Positions 39,779 to 52,514 of a stretch of DNA of 64,000 nucleotides are shown here, piece by piece. The notes beneath the pieces are model-generated. The model ran no database searches. It was not told the origin of the DNA and was given only the letters and a program-made list of their open reading frames with translations. The stretch is from Chaenocephalus aceratus (lineage: Eukaryota > Chordata > Actinopteri > Perciformes > Channichthyidae): NCBI GenBank assembly GCA_023974075.1, contig CM043792.1, forward strand, positions 18,121,373-18,185,372, written 5' to 3'. Both the position numbers and the translations under genes were made by a program. Every line of letters starts with the position of its first letter. The stretch's first letter is position 1.

Positions 39779-41920
39779 AACCTGCCCGGTTTCTAACTTT
39801 TTAGCACAGACTAGCCTAATCGGTATCTGTAGCTTCCTTGAAACCCATCCATGGCAGAAATCCGGACGTGGAACTGGACTAGAAGTCAGTGTAAAACCCA
39901 ACGTGCCTCTTCCCCCACGTCCAACAGCAGCATCTATTTCTTGAATACCAATGCCAGTACATGCTCTTACACGAGTCACCACCAGGGGGAAACAAAATAT
40001 TAAGTATCTGGTGGGCAGAGGATCCTTACAAACACTCTTATGTGCACAAATGATGCACTCCAAAGACAGCCTCATTAAGTCATGCTACAGTTGTTTATTC
40101 ATCCAGTTGCCTCTCCTGTATTTGCGTTCACTTCTTTGGGCAGGGATCAGGCATTTGACATCATTTCAAAGCTTCAGCACACACCTGGTGCACAACAGTG
40201 TTCATTATTCCCCCCCCTCCTCTTTGTCTAGTTTCTTTTTCAAGAAAACTAAGATCTTAGAGTAGTTAAAAGCTATGTTTGATGTATTGCTTACTAGATG
40301 ATTGAGTATATTGAATGAAACACAGATGTTGGAGATATGTGTAGAGTAGCTACACTGGAGTTTATATAACAGAACAAGTCTTATTTCAGTTCCACAATTT
40401 AACATCATTTAGTAAACCGGTAAAAATGTATAAGAGCAACAAGAAGTTTCTCCACTGACACGTTTTCTTTATCATAGTGCAGCAAAGTGGATGTTTTTTT
40501 CATCAAGATGGTTAGATGAGTTTTGAAGACTCTGGAAATGCCTTCCAGAGTGGTGATTGTAATAATAGAGCTTCTAACTGAGGCTATGCAGCCACCGGAC
40601 CTGAGAGAGAGATACAACTTGAAATGTTTCTCCAAAGCAGAAAACACTCCCTCCACAATCACTATTGCTGCCTCCTAACTGTAGAAGTATGAGGATGAGA
40701 TATAACAGTGTCCGATGAGATGAGAGTGGATTTTTCTTTTTGACTTCTCTCTCATGTTTTACATTTCGCCTCAATGTGACTTATCCATCTACCTGCCATT
40801 CTCTTCTTGTAGCTCTTCAGCATCACAGGTGTTCTCAGCCGACAAAGGGCCAAAAAGGGGCCGATGAAATGCCTCAGACTTGATCAGTTTTATACGAAAG
40901 TTGGGCAGATGCTTTAAACTGTTAAAAGTACAAAATATATTTCCGTTGCTTTTGCCTAATATGTCTGGCCCAAACATTCCTGACTGAGAAGCCTTAGTTT
41001 GAGGATCCATTTTAAATCAGATGCACTTTTATGTCAAATGAATGTTTTTGTCCTCTTTACCAAATTCATAAATATTGTTAACTTCAAATGTGAAAAATGT
41101 TAAAACTTTATTTATATCCCCATGTCTATCCCAATTCGATGTTTTATAAGCCAATATGTATAAATATATTTTTTATATTTAGACTGTGTCATATCTAATG
41201 ATACTTTCAGGACTAAGTAAATCATTGAAAGCAGCTGGTTTTGCAGACATTGGGGTTTATAAAAGAAGAATGGGTGAGAAACAAACTCTGCCTGTCTGGT
41301 TCCTCTTCCAGCTAAAAAACCTTTCCACACATTCTTAGGAAACTTTTACTTATAACTTATAACGCTTTGACACATCGATAAGGTGTCATGAATGAAGCCT
41401 TTAACTGCTTAACTGCTGGGAGTACTTTTCTGTGATCTCAGTAATGAAAGAGTGTGTGTGAGCCAAAGACGAGCCGGATCAGAGCCAGTGCTGGAGCGCA
41501 GAGTTCCCTGTTCATCCCATACGACGACTTTGTTTATCCCAGGGTTCAGACGAGTCCAGTATTTAATGAATTTCTGGGCAAAATGCTTGCTGCTGCCTTA
41601 AAGCTAATATAAGAACTTTCTCTGGGGCTGCTACAGGTTAAAGGCAGCTAAAATATGTTCAGTGTTTAAAAAAGTGTTATTTTTAAGGAGAAGACAGTAG
41701 GATAAAGAACCCTGTGGTAAGCAAATGAATACAAACTAGTTGTTTAGAGATCTATATATTATAAATGATGATGTATCACGACAGGACTTGCAGTGCAAAG
41801 TCGAATGTATCAAATGTATTTTACAGCAAGAAAAGAATAGTATGTTTTAATGAAAGTGTTTATATATTATATGTCATGCCCTCTCTCCAAAATAAATAGT
41901 TTTTAAGAAGTGTTGTTTGG
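39779..41920 (+). other. map3k3: map3k3 3'UTR and poly(A) signal
   Basis: AATAAA lies at 41891-41896 after a long AT-rich region, followed by a GTGTTGTTTGGTGTGTTC element suitable as a downstream GU-rich signal. This gives a 3'UTR of about 2.1 kb. Open frames in this area are short and unconvincing. Confidence 0.65.
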
Positions 41921-42014
41921 TGTGTTCATGTGTAGGAGGATAGCTGTGGCTTGTTCAGAATCAGTGAGTCCAGTAAATGAAAGACTGACCTCATTGTTGG
42001 CAGTAGAAGCGACT
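41675..42014 (+). repeat. Direct duplication, copy 1 (map3k3 3' end)
   Basis: 340 bp containing the presumed poly(A) signal and downstream element is repeated at 43596-43935, offset 1921 bp with no net length change and about six mismatches counted by eye. This copy is probably the original because it ends the map3k3 transcript. Confidence 0.92.
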
Positions 42015-43595
42015 TGATTGATGCACGCATTTCTTTCTCTTGCTCTCCCTCATTTATGTTCTTCCTTTTTTTCACATGAAGGAAAACAGAAGGCACACAC
42101 AGGAAGAAGAGATTTCTGCAACAGTGTCTGGCTGTGAGATGGGAAAGCAGATTGTATTGAACAAAGGGCCTTTTTCTTGAGAGATGCATTGCTTTTGACA
42201 GGTTTGGTTTTTATTGCCTTCATGGATTGATTCATTCTGGTTAACCCTCACAATGAAAGATTCTAGACATGGCTACAGTGGATTGAAGTATTTTTCTGTT
42301 TAAGCTTTTGTTTGTTTTTCACAATGAAGCTGTACATGCAGCCTGTTTTTCATAAATAGATTAGTTTTCCCTCAAAATGAATCAATTCACTCTACCTGGT
42401 AAAACACACACGCAGAATTGTCAAAGAAATTATAGCAATATGCTTGAGGATGAACATTTCTGTATCTAATAATGTCCCTATATTAAGGCGGAACAGAAGG
42501 AGCTGGCAGCTGTTCAACATTCAAGGCGCTTTGTGAATGTTTGCCTCCCTCTGCTTCCCTCTCGCTCTTCAACCTTTAGATGTTATATGTCAAAGTATTT
42601 GTTTGAGCAGTTAAATCTTGAATTGAACATGTTGGGTTTGCATATAATGAATTATCAGCTATCACTTTAGTCCAGACTGAAATATTTCTGGAATTATTTG
42701 AGTAAGATGATTGTCATTACATTTGGTGTCTGACATGCATGGTTCTCAGAGGGCAACATCCTATTGAGTATATGAAATTTTCTCAAATATGCAATGGATT
42801 GCAATGACATTTGCACACACATTTATGTCCCTGCAGATGAACTGTAATTACTTTAGTGATTACTTAATGTTTCCTCTAGTGCCAAAAGTTGAATTCATCC
42901 AAGATGTGGATGTTTAACCAAATATCTGTCAAACTAATCAACTTCTGCCAATGTGATGGGAACCTGTAAGTCATAATGTGCAACTTTAAATAATGAATAA
43001 TTATTTAAAAGGTAATTACTCTGTTTCTCAAAATAATGATGATGAATGTGTCTCAATATAAGGAGAAACTAAATATAACAAATACTTATTTCAAAGTAAT
43101 GACTTGGTATTTGGAACAAATTAAAAAATGATGGGTGTTTGAATATTGATACACAAACTGATGGTCATCAACTCTTTAAATGTGACTCAGATCTGATCAG
43201 ATTTGTATCATTAAACAGGTCTGAGAATCTTACCATGCTAGCTGCTCTGTGAGGCCACCTGTTGTGCTTTGCGCTAAATAGCATCAACATGCTAACGTGT
43301 TAGTTAAAGTTAGGATGATAGAATACAGGTGTTAAGCGGCTACATTTCTTTTAACTTTATCTTAGCAGTAGTGTTTGCAAACTCACTTTATCTGATCGGC
43401 ACTTAACGCATAGGATGGAAGCACATTTCTGCAAGTAAAAGTAATAAACAAAATGAAAACCTCGCTTTGTGAAAACAAAAAGAGATCCTAGAAGTCTAAG
43501 CATGTTATCTTTAAGCTTATTTCTCGAGGAGATAAGTTATGACACATTTTCTGATTTTGAGATAAAGTTGTTATTTTCAATAAAGTTGAAAAAAA
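42015..43595. other. Spacer between the duplicate copies, no gene seen
   Basis: AT-rich sequence with no exon, RNA gene or transposon terminus recognised. Confidence 0.45.
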
Positions 43596-43935
43596 TGTTA
43601 TTTTTAAGGAAAATACAGTAGGATAAAGAACCCTGTGGTAAGCAAATGAATACAAACTAGTTGTTTAGAGATCTATATATTATAAATGATGATGTATCAC
43701 CACAGGACTTGCAGTGCAAAGTCGAATGTATCAAATGTATTTTACAGCAAGAAAAGAATAGTATGTTTTAATGGAAGTGTTTATATATTATATGTCATGC
43801 CCTCTCTCCAAAATAAATAGTTTTTAAGAAGTGTTTGTTGGTGTGTTCATGTGTAGGAGGATAGCTGTGGCTTGTTCAGAATCAGTGAGTCCAGTAAATG
43901 AAAGACTGACCTCATTGTTGGCAGTAGAAGCGACT
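43596..43935 (+). repeat. Direct duplication, copy 2, with second AATAAA
   Basis: About 98% identical to 41675-42014, including AATAAA at 43812-43817. It is joined at its right end to an inverted stub (43936-43986). Confidence 0.92.
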
Positions 43936-43986
43936 ATCATTATAATATATAGATCTCTAAACAACTAGTTTGTATTCATTTGCTTG
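43936..43986 (-). repeat. Inverted ~50-bp stub of the duplicated segment
   Basis: The complement of this stretch reads GCAAATGAATACAAACTAGT, then TGTTTAGAGATCTATATATT, matching 43641-43690 of copy 2 in opposite orientation. It abuts copy 2 exactly at its end, as expected for replication template switching. Confidence 0.88.
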
Positions 43987-44269
43987 CTCTGGTTTTATTT
44001 AATGATGCAGTAAGTGCTCCAGGTATATTAAAACAAATGGTACATTTAAGTTGGCTTTTACTATAACACTTTTTCATAAGCAGTGACAGAAGGTAACTAG
44101 GTACATTTACTCTTTTCATGCTACTTTATCATATTTAGTTTCTTTTGTGGGTGTTCTTATATCTTTTTATGTTGTTTCACATTTTATACATAAATGCAGA
44201 ACAAACAAACATAACCAAAGGCATCCTTAAAGGCAGCAAACCCCTCCTCCCCCCCAGCACCCCAATTCT

Positions 44270-44357
<88 letters not shown>

Positions 44358-45771
44358 GCGCACACACTCGTATGTTTTTTATTTGTTGTAGTTTTCCAAT
44401 ATTAGCAATTACATGCATTTTATGTGATCTATTTCAAAATGCTTGGCAGCCATACGCCTCACTCATGACAACTAACGCAGGTGTTGGAAACGAATCTTGC
44501 TTAATTCAGTTCATGATTTATGGGAAAGAAGTAAAAAATCACACGTTTCATTAATTCAGTTACTATTCTAGATCAAGGCCTACTCCTCCCCCTTTAATAT
44601 CCTGGGAATCAGGGCCATGATGTAGTTATGAAGGTGGGGCTAAATTGCTCGTTAAACAGGATTCAATTTGGTATGTGGCCATCAGTGAGGTTGAGGGATG
44701 GCTGAGGAGAGGTTCACACTGGGGATTGTGGGTGTAAAATGCCAGAGCACAAAGCAACCATGTCTCCCTGGCGTGAGATCAGAATGAGTCCAGAAGCATT
44801 AAGATTCTACCCTGCCTGCACCCTTTCTTCCTGTAAGTCCTGCACATGTGCTCTCCTGATGTCGGACACATGAATCAGCTGTTTGGCTTGGCCCTGCATT
44901 GACTCCAGCAGCAGGGAGGGAAGGGTCTGCACCCCAACTCCCTTTCTTCTCTCTCTGTGAATGTTTAATCATCGGGACATATTACCTCAGAGACCAGATC
45001 TGAGGCAACGGCCGTGATTGTCTAAAAAATCCAGAGAGCCCAAACAATTCGTGTCACCTTAATGATGCAACTCCGGCATTAATCCTTAGCAATAGAGCCT
45101 TTAAATCAACAAATCTCTGCCAGACTCAGTGTGCCATCTTGTTCAACCTCTATTACCAAGAGAGCAATTTGAATTCAAGACACTGTGTGGTTGTTTTGCT
45201 TCCTTAACAACGACAACACTCAAAGGCCCGATAGTAAAGTCATACAGTGCTTTCTCCACTGTCTCCCAGTACCACTGGTTTCCACTGCCTGTGCTTTATC
45301 CAGCAACAAAGAAGTCCTTTATGTCCCACTGCTGTTATGGTTTAATAACCTGTAGCAACACTACAGTTAAAGGATTCAACTACTTTCTGTTTTCCTTAAC
45401 TACAAATCTTGTTTGAGTTGACCGATTAATCGCTGCTGGAACATTTTCAATTGTGCTCACAGTTTTTGACCGGCTGTTTCCCAAGACATGGCACCCATTG
45501 GTTTCTATACATTTCTGACCTCTTCTTCGATTTAGATTGATCATTTCTGTTACTGGGGAAAGTAACTGCGAAAATTGTACATTGACACTTTGAATCTGGG
45601 GTGAGCTACCAATAGCTGCCGGCGAAAACAAAAGTGCTTTACTCTACCTTTTTTGCAAAATGGTTGACGATCTTTGGGCCACAAATCGATCCTTAATTTT
45701 TCTGAGAGATGGTACCTGGTGGCAGACAGAATTTCACGAAAAAGTGAGGCAGATATAGTTCTATAGCCGGT
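43987..45771. other. map3k3-gfap intergenic DNA, no gene seen
   Basis: Apart from the CA repeat, no gene or clear mobile element was recognised. Moderately GC-rich parts near 44680-45010 might be regulatory, but no specific site could be supported. Confidence 0.4.
44273..44352. repeat. (CA)n microsatellite, ~40 units
   Basis: An uninterrupted CA run of about 80 bp follows a C-rich patch with CCTCCTCCCCCCCAGC. Confidence 0.97.
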
Positions 45772-45779
45772 ACATGTAC

Positions 45780-46951
45780 AATATTACATTACATTACATT
45801 ACATTGCATTTAGCTGACGCTTTTATCCAAAGCGACTTACAATAAGTACATTCGACCAGGAAGACACAACCTTGAAGAAAACAGAATCATATAAGAACAT
45901 CAGGTTTCAAAGAGCCAATCGTTTCAAGTGCTACTCAACTGGCTTTAGATAAGCCCGTCCTTTATTAGTATATAAGTGCTTTGTTAATAGATCTATCGCT
46001 CGAGGTGGAGTCGAAAGAGATGAGTTTTCAGTCTGCGCCGGAAGGTGTGTAAGCTTTCTGCGGTCCTGATTTCAATGGGGAGCTCATTCCACCATCTTGG
46101 AGCCAGGATAGCAAACCCACGTGTTTTTGCTGATGGGAACTTGGATCCCCCTCGCAGCGAGGGTGCAGCGAGCCGTTTGGCTGATGCAGAGCGTAGAGCA
46201 CGTGCTGGGGTGTACGGTTTAACCATGTCCTGGATGTAGGAAGGGCCAGATCCATTCGCAGCATGGTACGCAAGTACCAGTGTCTTGAAGTGGATTCTAG
46301 CAGTTACCGGAAGCCAGTGGAGGGAGCGGAGGAGCGGCGTGGTGTGGGAAAATGTTGGAAGGTTGAAGACCAGACGAGCCGCTGCATTCTGGATGAGCTG
46401 CAGAGGTCGGATGGCACATGCAGGTAGACCAGCCAGGAGGGAGTTGCAGTAGTCCAGGCGTGAGATGACGAGAGCCTGGACCAGAACCTGCGTCGATTTC
46501 TGGGTCAGCTGGGGGCGTATCTTCCTGATGTTGAAAAGCGTGTATCTGCAGCAGCGGGTTGTAGCAGCGATGTTTGCAGTGAAGGACAGGTTGTTATCTA
46601 GGGTCACACCCAGATTCCTTGCAGTCTGAGTCGGGGAAACAACAGAGGGGCCGATGTTGATAGTTAGGTCAAGAGAGGGACAATCTTTTCCCGGAAGGAA
46701 AAGCACTTCAGTTTTGTCAAGGTTGAGCTTGAGATGATGAGCGGACATCCACTGAGAGATGTCAGCTAGACAAGCAGAGATGCGTGTGACGACCTGGGTC
46801 TCTGAGCGGGGAAAGGACAGAATTAATTGGGTGTCGTCAGCGTAGCAGTGGTATGAAAAACCATGCGGGCTAATGACAGATCCGAGCGAGTTTGTGTACA
46901 GGGAGAAGAGGAGAGGACCAAGAACAGAGCCCTGAGGGACATAAACAATAA
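45780..46951 (-). mobile_element. 5'-truncated L2-clade LINE with target duplication
   Basis: The element reads right to left. Its 3' end (left) has AAGCGTCAGCTAAATGCAATG-like sequence and a (TGTAA)n-type repeat, the L2 (UnaL2-like) signature. Direct repeats ACATGTAC flank it at 45772-45779 and 46952-46959, marking insertion. Only the 3' third of a full LINE remains: the reverse transcriptase from its [15 protein letters not shown] motif onward. Confidence 0.9.
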
Positions 46952-46955
46952 ACAT
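45993..46955 (-). pseudogene. LINE reverse transcriptase C-terminal half, frame still open
   Basis: A 320-codon open frame shows [19 protein letters not shown], the catalytic [29 protein letters not shown] and C-terminal [13 protein letters not shown] and LRSLHWLPV, all standard L2/CR1-clade reverse-transcriptase landmarks. The endonuclease and RT fingers are missing through 5' truncation, so it is not functional. The absence of stops or frameshifts over 960 bp suggests a young insertion. The first methionine is not a real start. Confidence 0.85.
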
Positions 46956-46959
46956 GTAC

Positions 46960-48120
46960 TTGATGATGACAAGTAAAAGGAAAACATTTGTTTCTTACAA
47001 CTTTAAGATTTTCTTTGTGACAGTGTTTTGTGTCATAGGACTCTAATACCTTAAATATTCGTCATAGATGAACACTTGGAGAAGGGCAACAAGTAAGTCA
47101 ATCTCATCTCCACAAAACAGGCCCTTAAAAAATAAATCAGAAAAATATCAGCTGAAGTGTGCTGACGTAGCCAGCCCTGCGGTTGTCAAGGTAATGGGTG
47201 AAAATGGTTTTGTAACGCAGCCTCTGTCCTCCTGGAGTTGAGATTAGGCCTGCACCCCCCCTCCTCTTCGGCTCTACCATCCATCTGTGTTGGAGCCAAA
47301 CAGGACGTCTTATAACTCGAACACAGTGAACAGGCCAGAGTCCTACAGTCTCCCTGGAGCCTCTATAAACAGCCCCTGTACTCATAAATGTGTGGTTGTT
47401 CAAATGTAGATTGTGTGACTTTGTCATGTTACTAACCTGAAAAAGCATGGGCTCATTAGAATCATCCATCTGTGCTGACACTGGGGCGTTTTCTTGGTGA
47501 AAATGGCGCATGCTTAATCTGGTGTACAATTCTTTTTTGTTGCATGCCTTGATATAAGATGTGTAAAATGTATTACCTCAAACATTCCTTTTTTTCAAAG
47601 ATGCATGGTGCTTTTTTGGCCTTCATTATAAAGATAGGACAGATAGAACGTAGGCGGGGATTGAAGGGAAGACCATTTCACCATTTCTGTGTCTAATTTA
47701 TCTTCTCCTTATTAAAGCTTTTGCTGTTTGCTCCTACCAGTTTCAAAGCTCCAACTCTTTTTGTTTGATCAAACTTTCTGCTGTTGTGGCAGCGCTGTGG
47801 TCAGGTTGAATTGGTGGCCAGACCCTGTCACACAAATTCCTTTTCATTCAGCGGGGACAGAAAGAAAGAGAGAAAGACAAAAAAGTGTGAAAGTAAGAGT
47901 GAGAGAGTGAGTCATAGGCTGGGGAGAGAAAGGAGGAGACGGGGAGAGAGATGGAGAAAGCCGAGAGACATTTGTAGTTGAGTGGACGAGCACAGACAAT
48001 CCCTGGCACACAGTTCTTTGAGTGTCATGTAAACCAACCCTCCGCTCTCACTTTTTGTCCCATTCACCGCCTGCCACCCTCCCTTCTCTCTGCTGCACCC
48101 TTTGGCCTCTTTGCTTTGGA
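46960..48120 (+). promoter_or_regulatory. gfap: gfap upstream region with AP-1 site and purine tract
   Basis: A consensus AP-1 site TGAGTCAT lies at 47908-47915, about 300 bp before the start codon, within a purine-rich strand (about 47860-47965). AP-1 control of GFAP is known in mammals; its use here is an inference. A fragment near 47600-47670 resembles a common teleost repeat. No other gene was seen. Confidence 0.35.
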
Positions 48121-48123
48121 CTT

Positions 48124-48168
48124 GGGGGGGGGGGGGGGGGGGCGGGGGGGGGGGGTTCGCCTATAAAA
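48124..48168 (+). promoter_or_regulatory. gfap: gfap core promoter: poly-G block and TATA box
   Basis: TATAAAA at 48162-48168 lies 38-44 bp before the ATG, so the expected transcription start is near 48192 with a leader of only about 14 nt, similar to the very short mammalian GFAP leader. Directly upstream, 48124-48155 is a run of G broken by a single C. Confidence 0.75.
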
Positions 48169-48205
48169 GCCCTGGTATTGCCCCGAGTGAGCTCCATTTC
48201 CCATC

Positions 48206-51200
48206 ATGGAGAGTCAGAGAGTCCAGTCCTCGTACAGGAAGCGCTACGGGCCTCAGGGCTCCGGCAGCACAGGAGTCAGAATTGGGAGCCTTTCTTCCAG
48301 CCGCCTCTCCTGGCATGGCACCCCCCGTAACTTCACCCACTCCAGCCCTGTGTCGCGGATCTCCTTGGGCTCAACGGGCCTGCTCCTGGGCAGCACCATG
48401 GACCGGCTGGATTTCCCAGCTGAATCCCTGATGAAGGCCCAGTACAAGGAGACACGCACCAACGAGAAGGTGGAGATGATGGGTCTGAATGACCGTTTTG
48501 CCAGCTACATAGAGAAGGTGCGCCTGTTGGAGCAGCAGAACAAGGTGCTGGTGCAGGAGCTGAACCAGCTGAAGGTGAGGGAGCCCAGCCGCATGGGAGA
48601 CATCTACCAGGAGGAGCTGAGAGAGCTGCGCAGACAGGTGGACGGACTCACTTCTGGCAAAGCTCGGCTGGAGATAGAGAAGGACAACCTGGCTGCAGAT
48701 GTGACTATGCTCAAGCAGAAGTAGGATGGAGCAGGGTGGGACTCCTGGGGGTGGAAGCATGTTAGTGCAATGCACAGCCTCTAAAAGGGGCTTAAGAAGA
48801 CTGACTTTTGCTCTCTCACTTGTCCTTTCTGATGATTACATTATATTTATGTTAAAGATGGCACTTGACAGCAAAGCTTAATATGTTTGTAAACGTAGTT
48901 GTGTGGACAGTAAAACTAGACATTCAAAAACTTTAAGACATATCATATTTTTTTAACCTCTTCAATGCATCTTGTTTTATGCAAAGTGGGACTTACATTT
49001 GTCCCTAGCTGGAGTTGGACACAAAACTAATGTTGGTCAACTTGGCATTGCATTAATGGTTATGCTCTGCAAATGTTACTTGGGGAATTTTTTTAATACC
49101 CTTACAGGAAAGTCAGTTTGCATATTTTAAAACACTCTCCAAACAGTTTGTCTGTTGCACAGCTGAGATCTTTTTCTTTTTTTAAATTAGGAATGCAATT
49201 ATGTGCAGATTTCCACAAATGAGACAGGCAGGCAGATGTTCTCTTGTCCCCTGTTACTGTAAAACTCCGATTCACTCCATGCGTATATCCAGGTTTTTAG
49301 TTTTTTTAACTAAAAACTTTTTTTACTTAACTCTACTTGGTATGGATTTATTGTTAAATATTGTCAGGAGAATAAACGATTTAATTTCCCTTGGGGTAAA
49401 ATAAAGTTGTACTTCGGGCTCCTCTCAACTCTCAGCAGCTGCCGGTATCCTGAAAGATGTGAATATGGCCGTGGCTGTAAAGGTCACTATCGTGATTCTG
49501 CTGCTTCCCTTGAACTCTGCATGAATCACTGCAGATGTTACCAAAATATGTTACTTGGCATTTACGTTGCTATGCCTCAGGCGGATTTCAGTGTTGTGTG
49601 TGTCTGTGCTTGAGGATGTATCTGCACACATGGACCCCCTTTTGTGCGTTTGTGTTTGTCTGTAAACTCCATCCCGTGGGAAAGTCCTCTGGCTGTTAGA
49701 CTGGAGTTAGTGTGTAACGATGCATGAACTGCCCTTTCAGCTGAGCCCCAGTCGCCCCCTGAAGCTAGGGGAGCAGCACAGTAAAAAATATGATCAACAT
49801 TTTTTAAATAGGTTTCTAGTTTTTGTAGTTTGGCTATTATTAAACAGGACAGTCTCACTGTGCTGTGTGCTTTTGCTACAGTCCCTTACTATCAGGCATA
49901 GAGCAAAGAAGACATTTGTCATTATTTAAAAACATCCCAAATAAATATATGCTAAAATGTATGTTGTGATATAAAAATCTACTGTAAATATTGTAGGATT
50001 TCCTGTTGATTAAGAATTATTCTAAAATATGTTCAGTATGGGCTTCAATATAACAAAATGTGTAGTTTTAAATATGCATTGTCCATGATCAGCTACTGTA
50101 TGAAGGACTTTTATTTCACGCCTTTACTGCTTCTTTGTGACTTACCCAGGTTGCAAGATGAGATGTGTCTCCGACAGGATGCAGAAAACAATTTGAATGC
50201 CTACAGACAGGTAATTCAGTTGATATTTCTCTAAATTCATGATTTTAACAATTCATACTTTGGTTTAGTCTGACTGGCCTCCTTTATCCCTCTATGTATC
50301 TCATTATTTGCATAGGATGTGGATGAAGCTTCTCTTAATCGTGTCCATTTAGAGAGGAAAATCGATGCCATGCAGGATGAGATAAACTTCTTGAGGAAGA
50401 CTCATGAGGAGGTAAAAATTGAAATCTTGCAAAATAAACTTTAGCTATTGCTAACCACAATCAAGAACCTCATTTGAACTTGAATCAATTCTTCACTACT
50501 GTTGTCTCTCTCAGGATCTGCGTGAGTTACAGGAGCAGCTCATGACCCAGCAGGTGCATGTTGACCTTGATGTATCCAAACCAGACCTGACTGCTGCTCT
50601 GAGGGACATCCGGGTCCAGTATGAAACCATGGCAACCTCCAACATGCAGGAGACCGAGGATTGGTACCGATCCAAGGTCACGAGTCTCTCATTAAGTTGG
50701 CAGTACCGAGAATTAAAGTCATTAGAGTAAAATATCCTTGTGAGAAGATACTCACAGGCTTTTTGCCTTTGTACAGTTTGCTGACCTGACAGACGCAGCC
50801 AATCGAAACGCAGAAGTCCTGCGCCAGGCCAAGCAGGAGGCCAATGAATACCGGCGTCAGGTCCAAGTGCTGACCTGCGATGTTGAGGCTCTACGAGGAA
50901 CAGTAAGTCCACTCGACCACAGAGAAGACAGTATTTGAGAACATAACATTAGTCTTATCCAGCTCTAGTAAGATTTAAATTATGCTGCTTCTTCAATCAA
51001 ATATTTAGTATACATTTGGGCACATATTTTCTACAGGAAACCTTACACTTGAAATATTGTTATGATATATTTTGATGCCACATAATAACAGCTCATTCAG
51101 ACAGCATCAAGACTCATTTTGTTGTATTGGTTCTATATTATATGGAACTGAAATCAAAAGAATGAGCCCTAGTTAGAGCTTGCGTGTAAAAGTGTTCCCC

Positions 51201-52514
51201 TTTTTATACCATTTCCTATTTCTGAGGGGTCTTATGGACAAACAGTAAACACAAATGTTGTAACTGCCTTAAGTCAATGACCTAAATAGTGCTTTTTAAA
51301 AATAATGTTAAGTTGGATGGAGGTCACAGTAAGTGCCAAAATAGAAGCAGGGAGGGATTAGTGAAAACTTTGTAGTGGTAGGTATTAGATTTATAAAAGC
51401 AGACATAGCAGTCGAGGTACATGTAGCATTAATAACAAATAAAAGATATGTGTGGTTGAAATGTAACATAAGAGTGTGAGTTTAGTACCCTCAGTCTGAT
51501 GCATCAGATGTTGGTGTTCATCTCTCCGTCTTCTCTCTCCTCTTTCAGAACGAGTCTCTGGAACGTCAGCTCCGGGAGATGGACGACCGCTTCACCATGG
51601 AGACTTCTGGTTACCAGGATAGCGTGAGCCGTCTGGAGGACGACATCCACTCGCTGAAGGACGAGATGGCCAGACACCTGCAGGAGTACCAGGACCTCCT
51701 TAACGTCAAGCTGGCCCTGGACATCGAGATCGCCACCTACAGGAAGCTGCTGGAGGGAGAGGAGAGCCGGTCAGACACAGCTTTGTTGGTTTAGCACCAC
51801 CAACATTTAAAAAAAAGATACTAAATATTATCTTTTCTTTTTCCTTCAGGATCACCATTCCAGTTCAGAGCTTTTCTAACCTGCAGTTTAGAGGTTAGTA
51901 GCACATACAGTATGACCCCCTTTTTTAATCTAGGGGATCAAGGGGTCATCGAAATCATTAGTAAAAACTGTTTAAATATCCATAAGAGATTTGGTCTTTT
52001 CCCATCTCTTTCACCCAACCTTTCCAAAAAGGCATTCACAAAATATTTTTTATTTCTTTGGGGGCAATCAGAATAGTATATTCACTCTTACTGTGTTAAA
52101 TGTGTAAACTATAATACATGGCATCAAAGAGAGGATAACAAAAAATGTCTACACTACACTAACTGGAGTCTTTTCATCTTTTAGAAACTAACCTGGACAC
52201 TAAAACCCCCGAGGCCCACGTGAAGAGGAGCATCTTGGTTCGAACCGTGGAGACTAGAGATGGGGAGGTATGAGCTTCTACAGAACATTCCACTGAAGCA
52301 AACAAACTGCACATTGCACCTCTCACCTTACTCTCTGGAGGGCAATGTTGAACCCTTCTGCAGGTTTTCACACTCACTGTCTCACAGCACACCTGATGCC
52401 TTTTGTAGCAAAAACTCACTGGGGAGTCAGTTTGTTGTCTCTATTTTTAACTCTGTTGTCTTTTATTTTCAGATCATTAAGGAATCAACAACTGAACACA
52501 AAGATCTTCCTTAA
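48206..52514 (+). CDS. gfap: Glial fibrillary acidic protein (gfap), nine coding exons
   Basis: The exons are 48206-48720, 50150-50210, 50316-50411, 50515-50676, 50777-50902, 51549-51769, 51850-51893, 52185-52267 and 52473-52514. They encode 449 residues, close to zebrafish and human GFAP (about 440 and 432). The sizes 61, 96, 162, 126, 221 and 44 bp follow the type III intermediate-filament pattern. The head (1-86) is Arg/Ser-rich. The coiled-coil rod starts around [20 protein letters not shown] (87-106) and ends at [10 protein letters not shown] (383-392). The tail has [16 protein letters not shown] and the EHKD ending typical of GFAP rather than vimentin or desmin. The protein polymerises into 10-nm filaments in astrocytes and radial glia. 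The first ATG follows the TATA box at the expected distance and begins MESQR as in other fish. All introns obey GT-AG. Confidence 0.96.

Noticed and set aside
46045..46273. Plus-strand and alternative minus-strand frames within the LINE
   Set aside because: They are shadows of the reverse-transcriptase frame.
48206..52514. Vimentin or desmin instead of gfap
   Set aside because: The MESQR head with [10 protein letters not shown] and the tail ending [10 protein letters not shown] fit fish gfap. Vimentin and desmin end differently.
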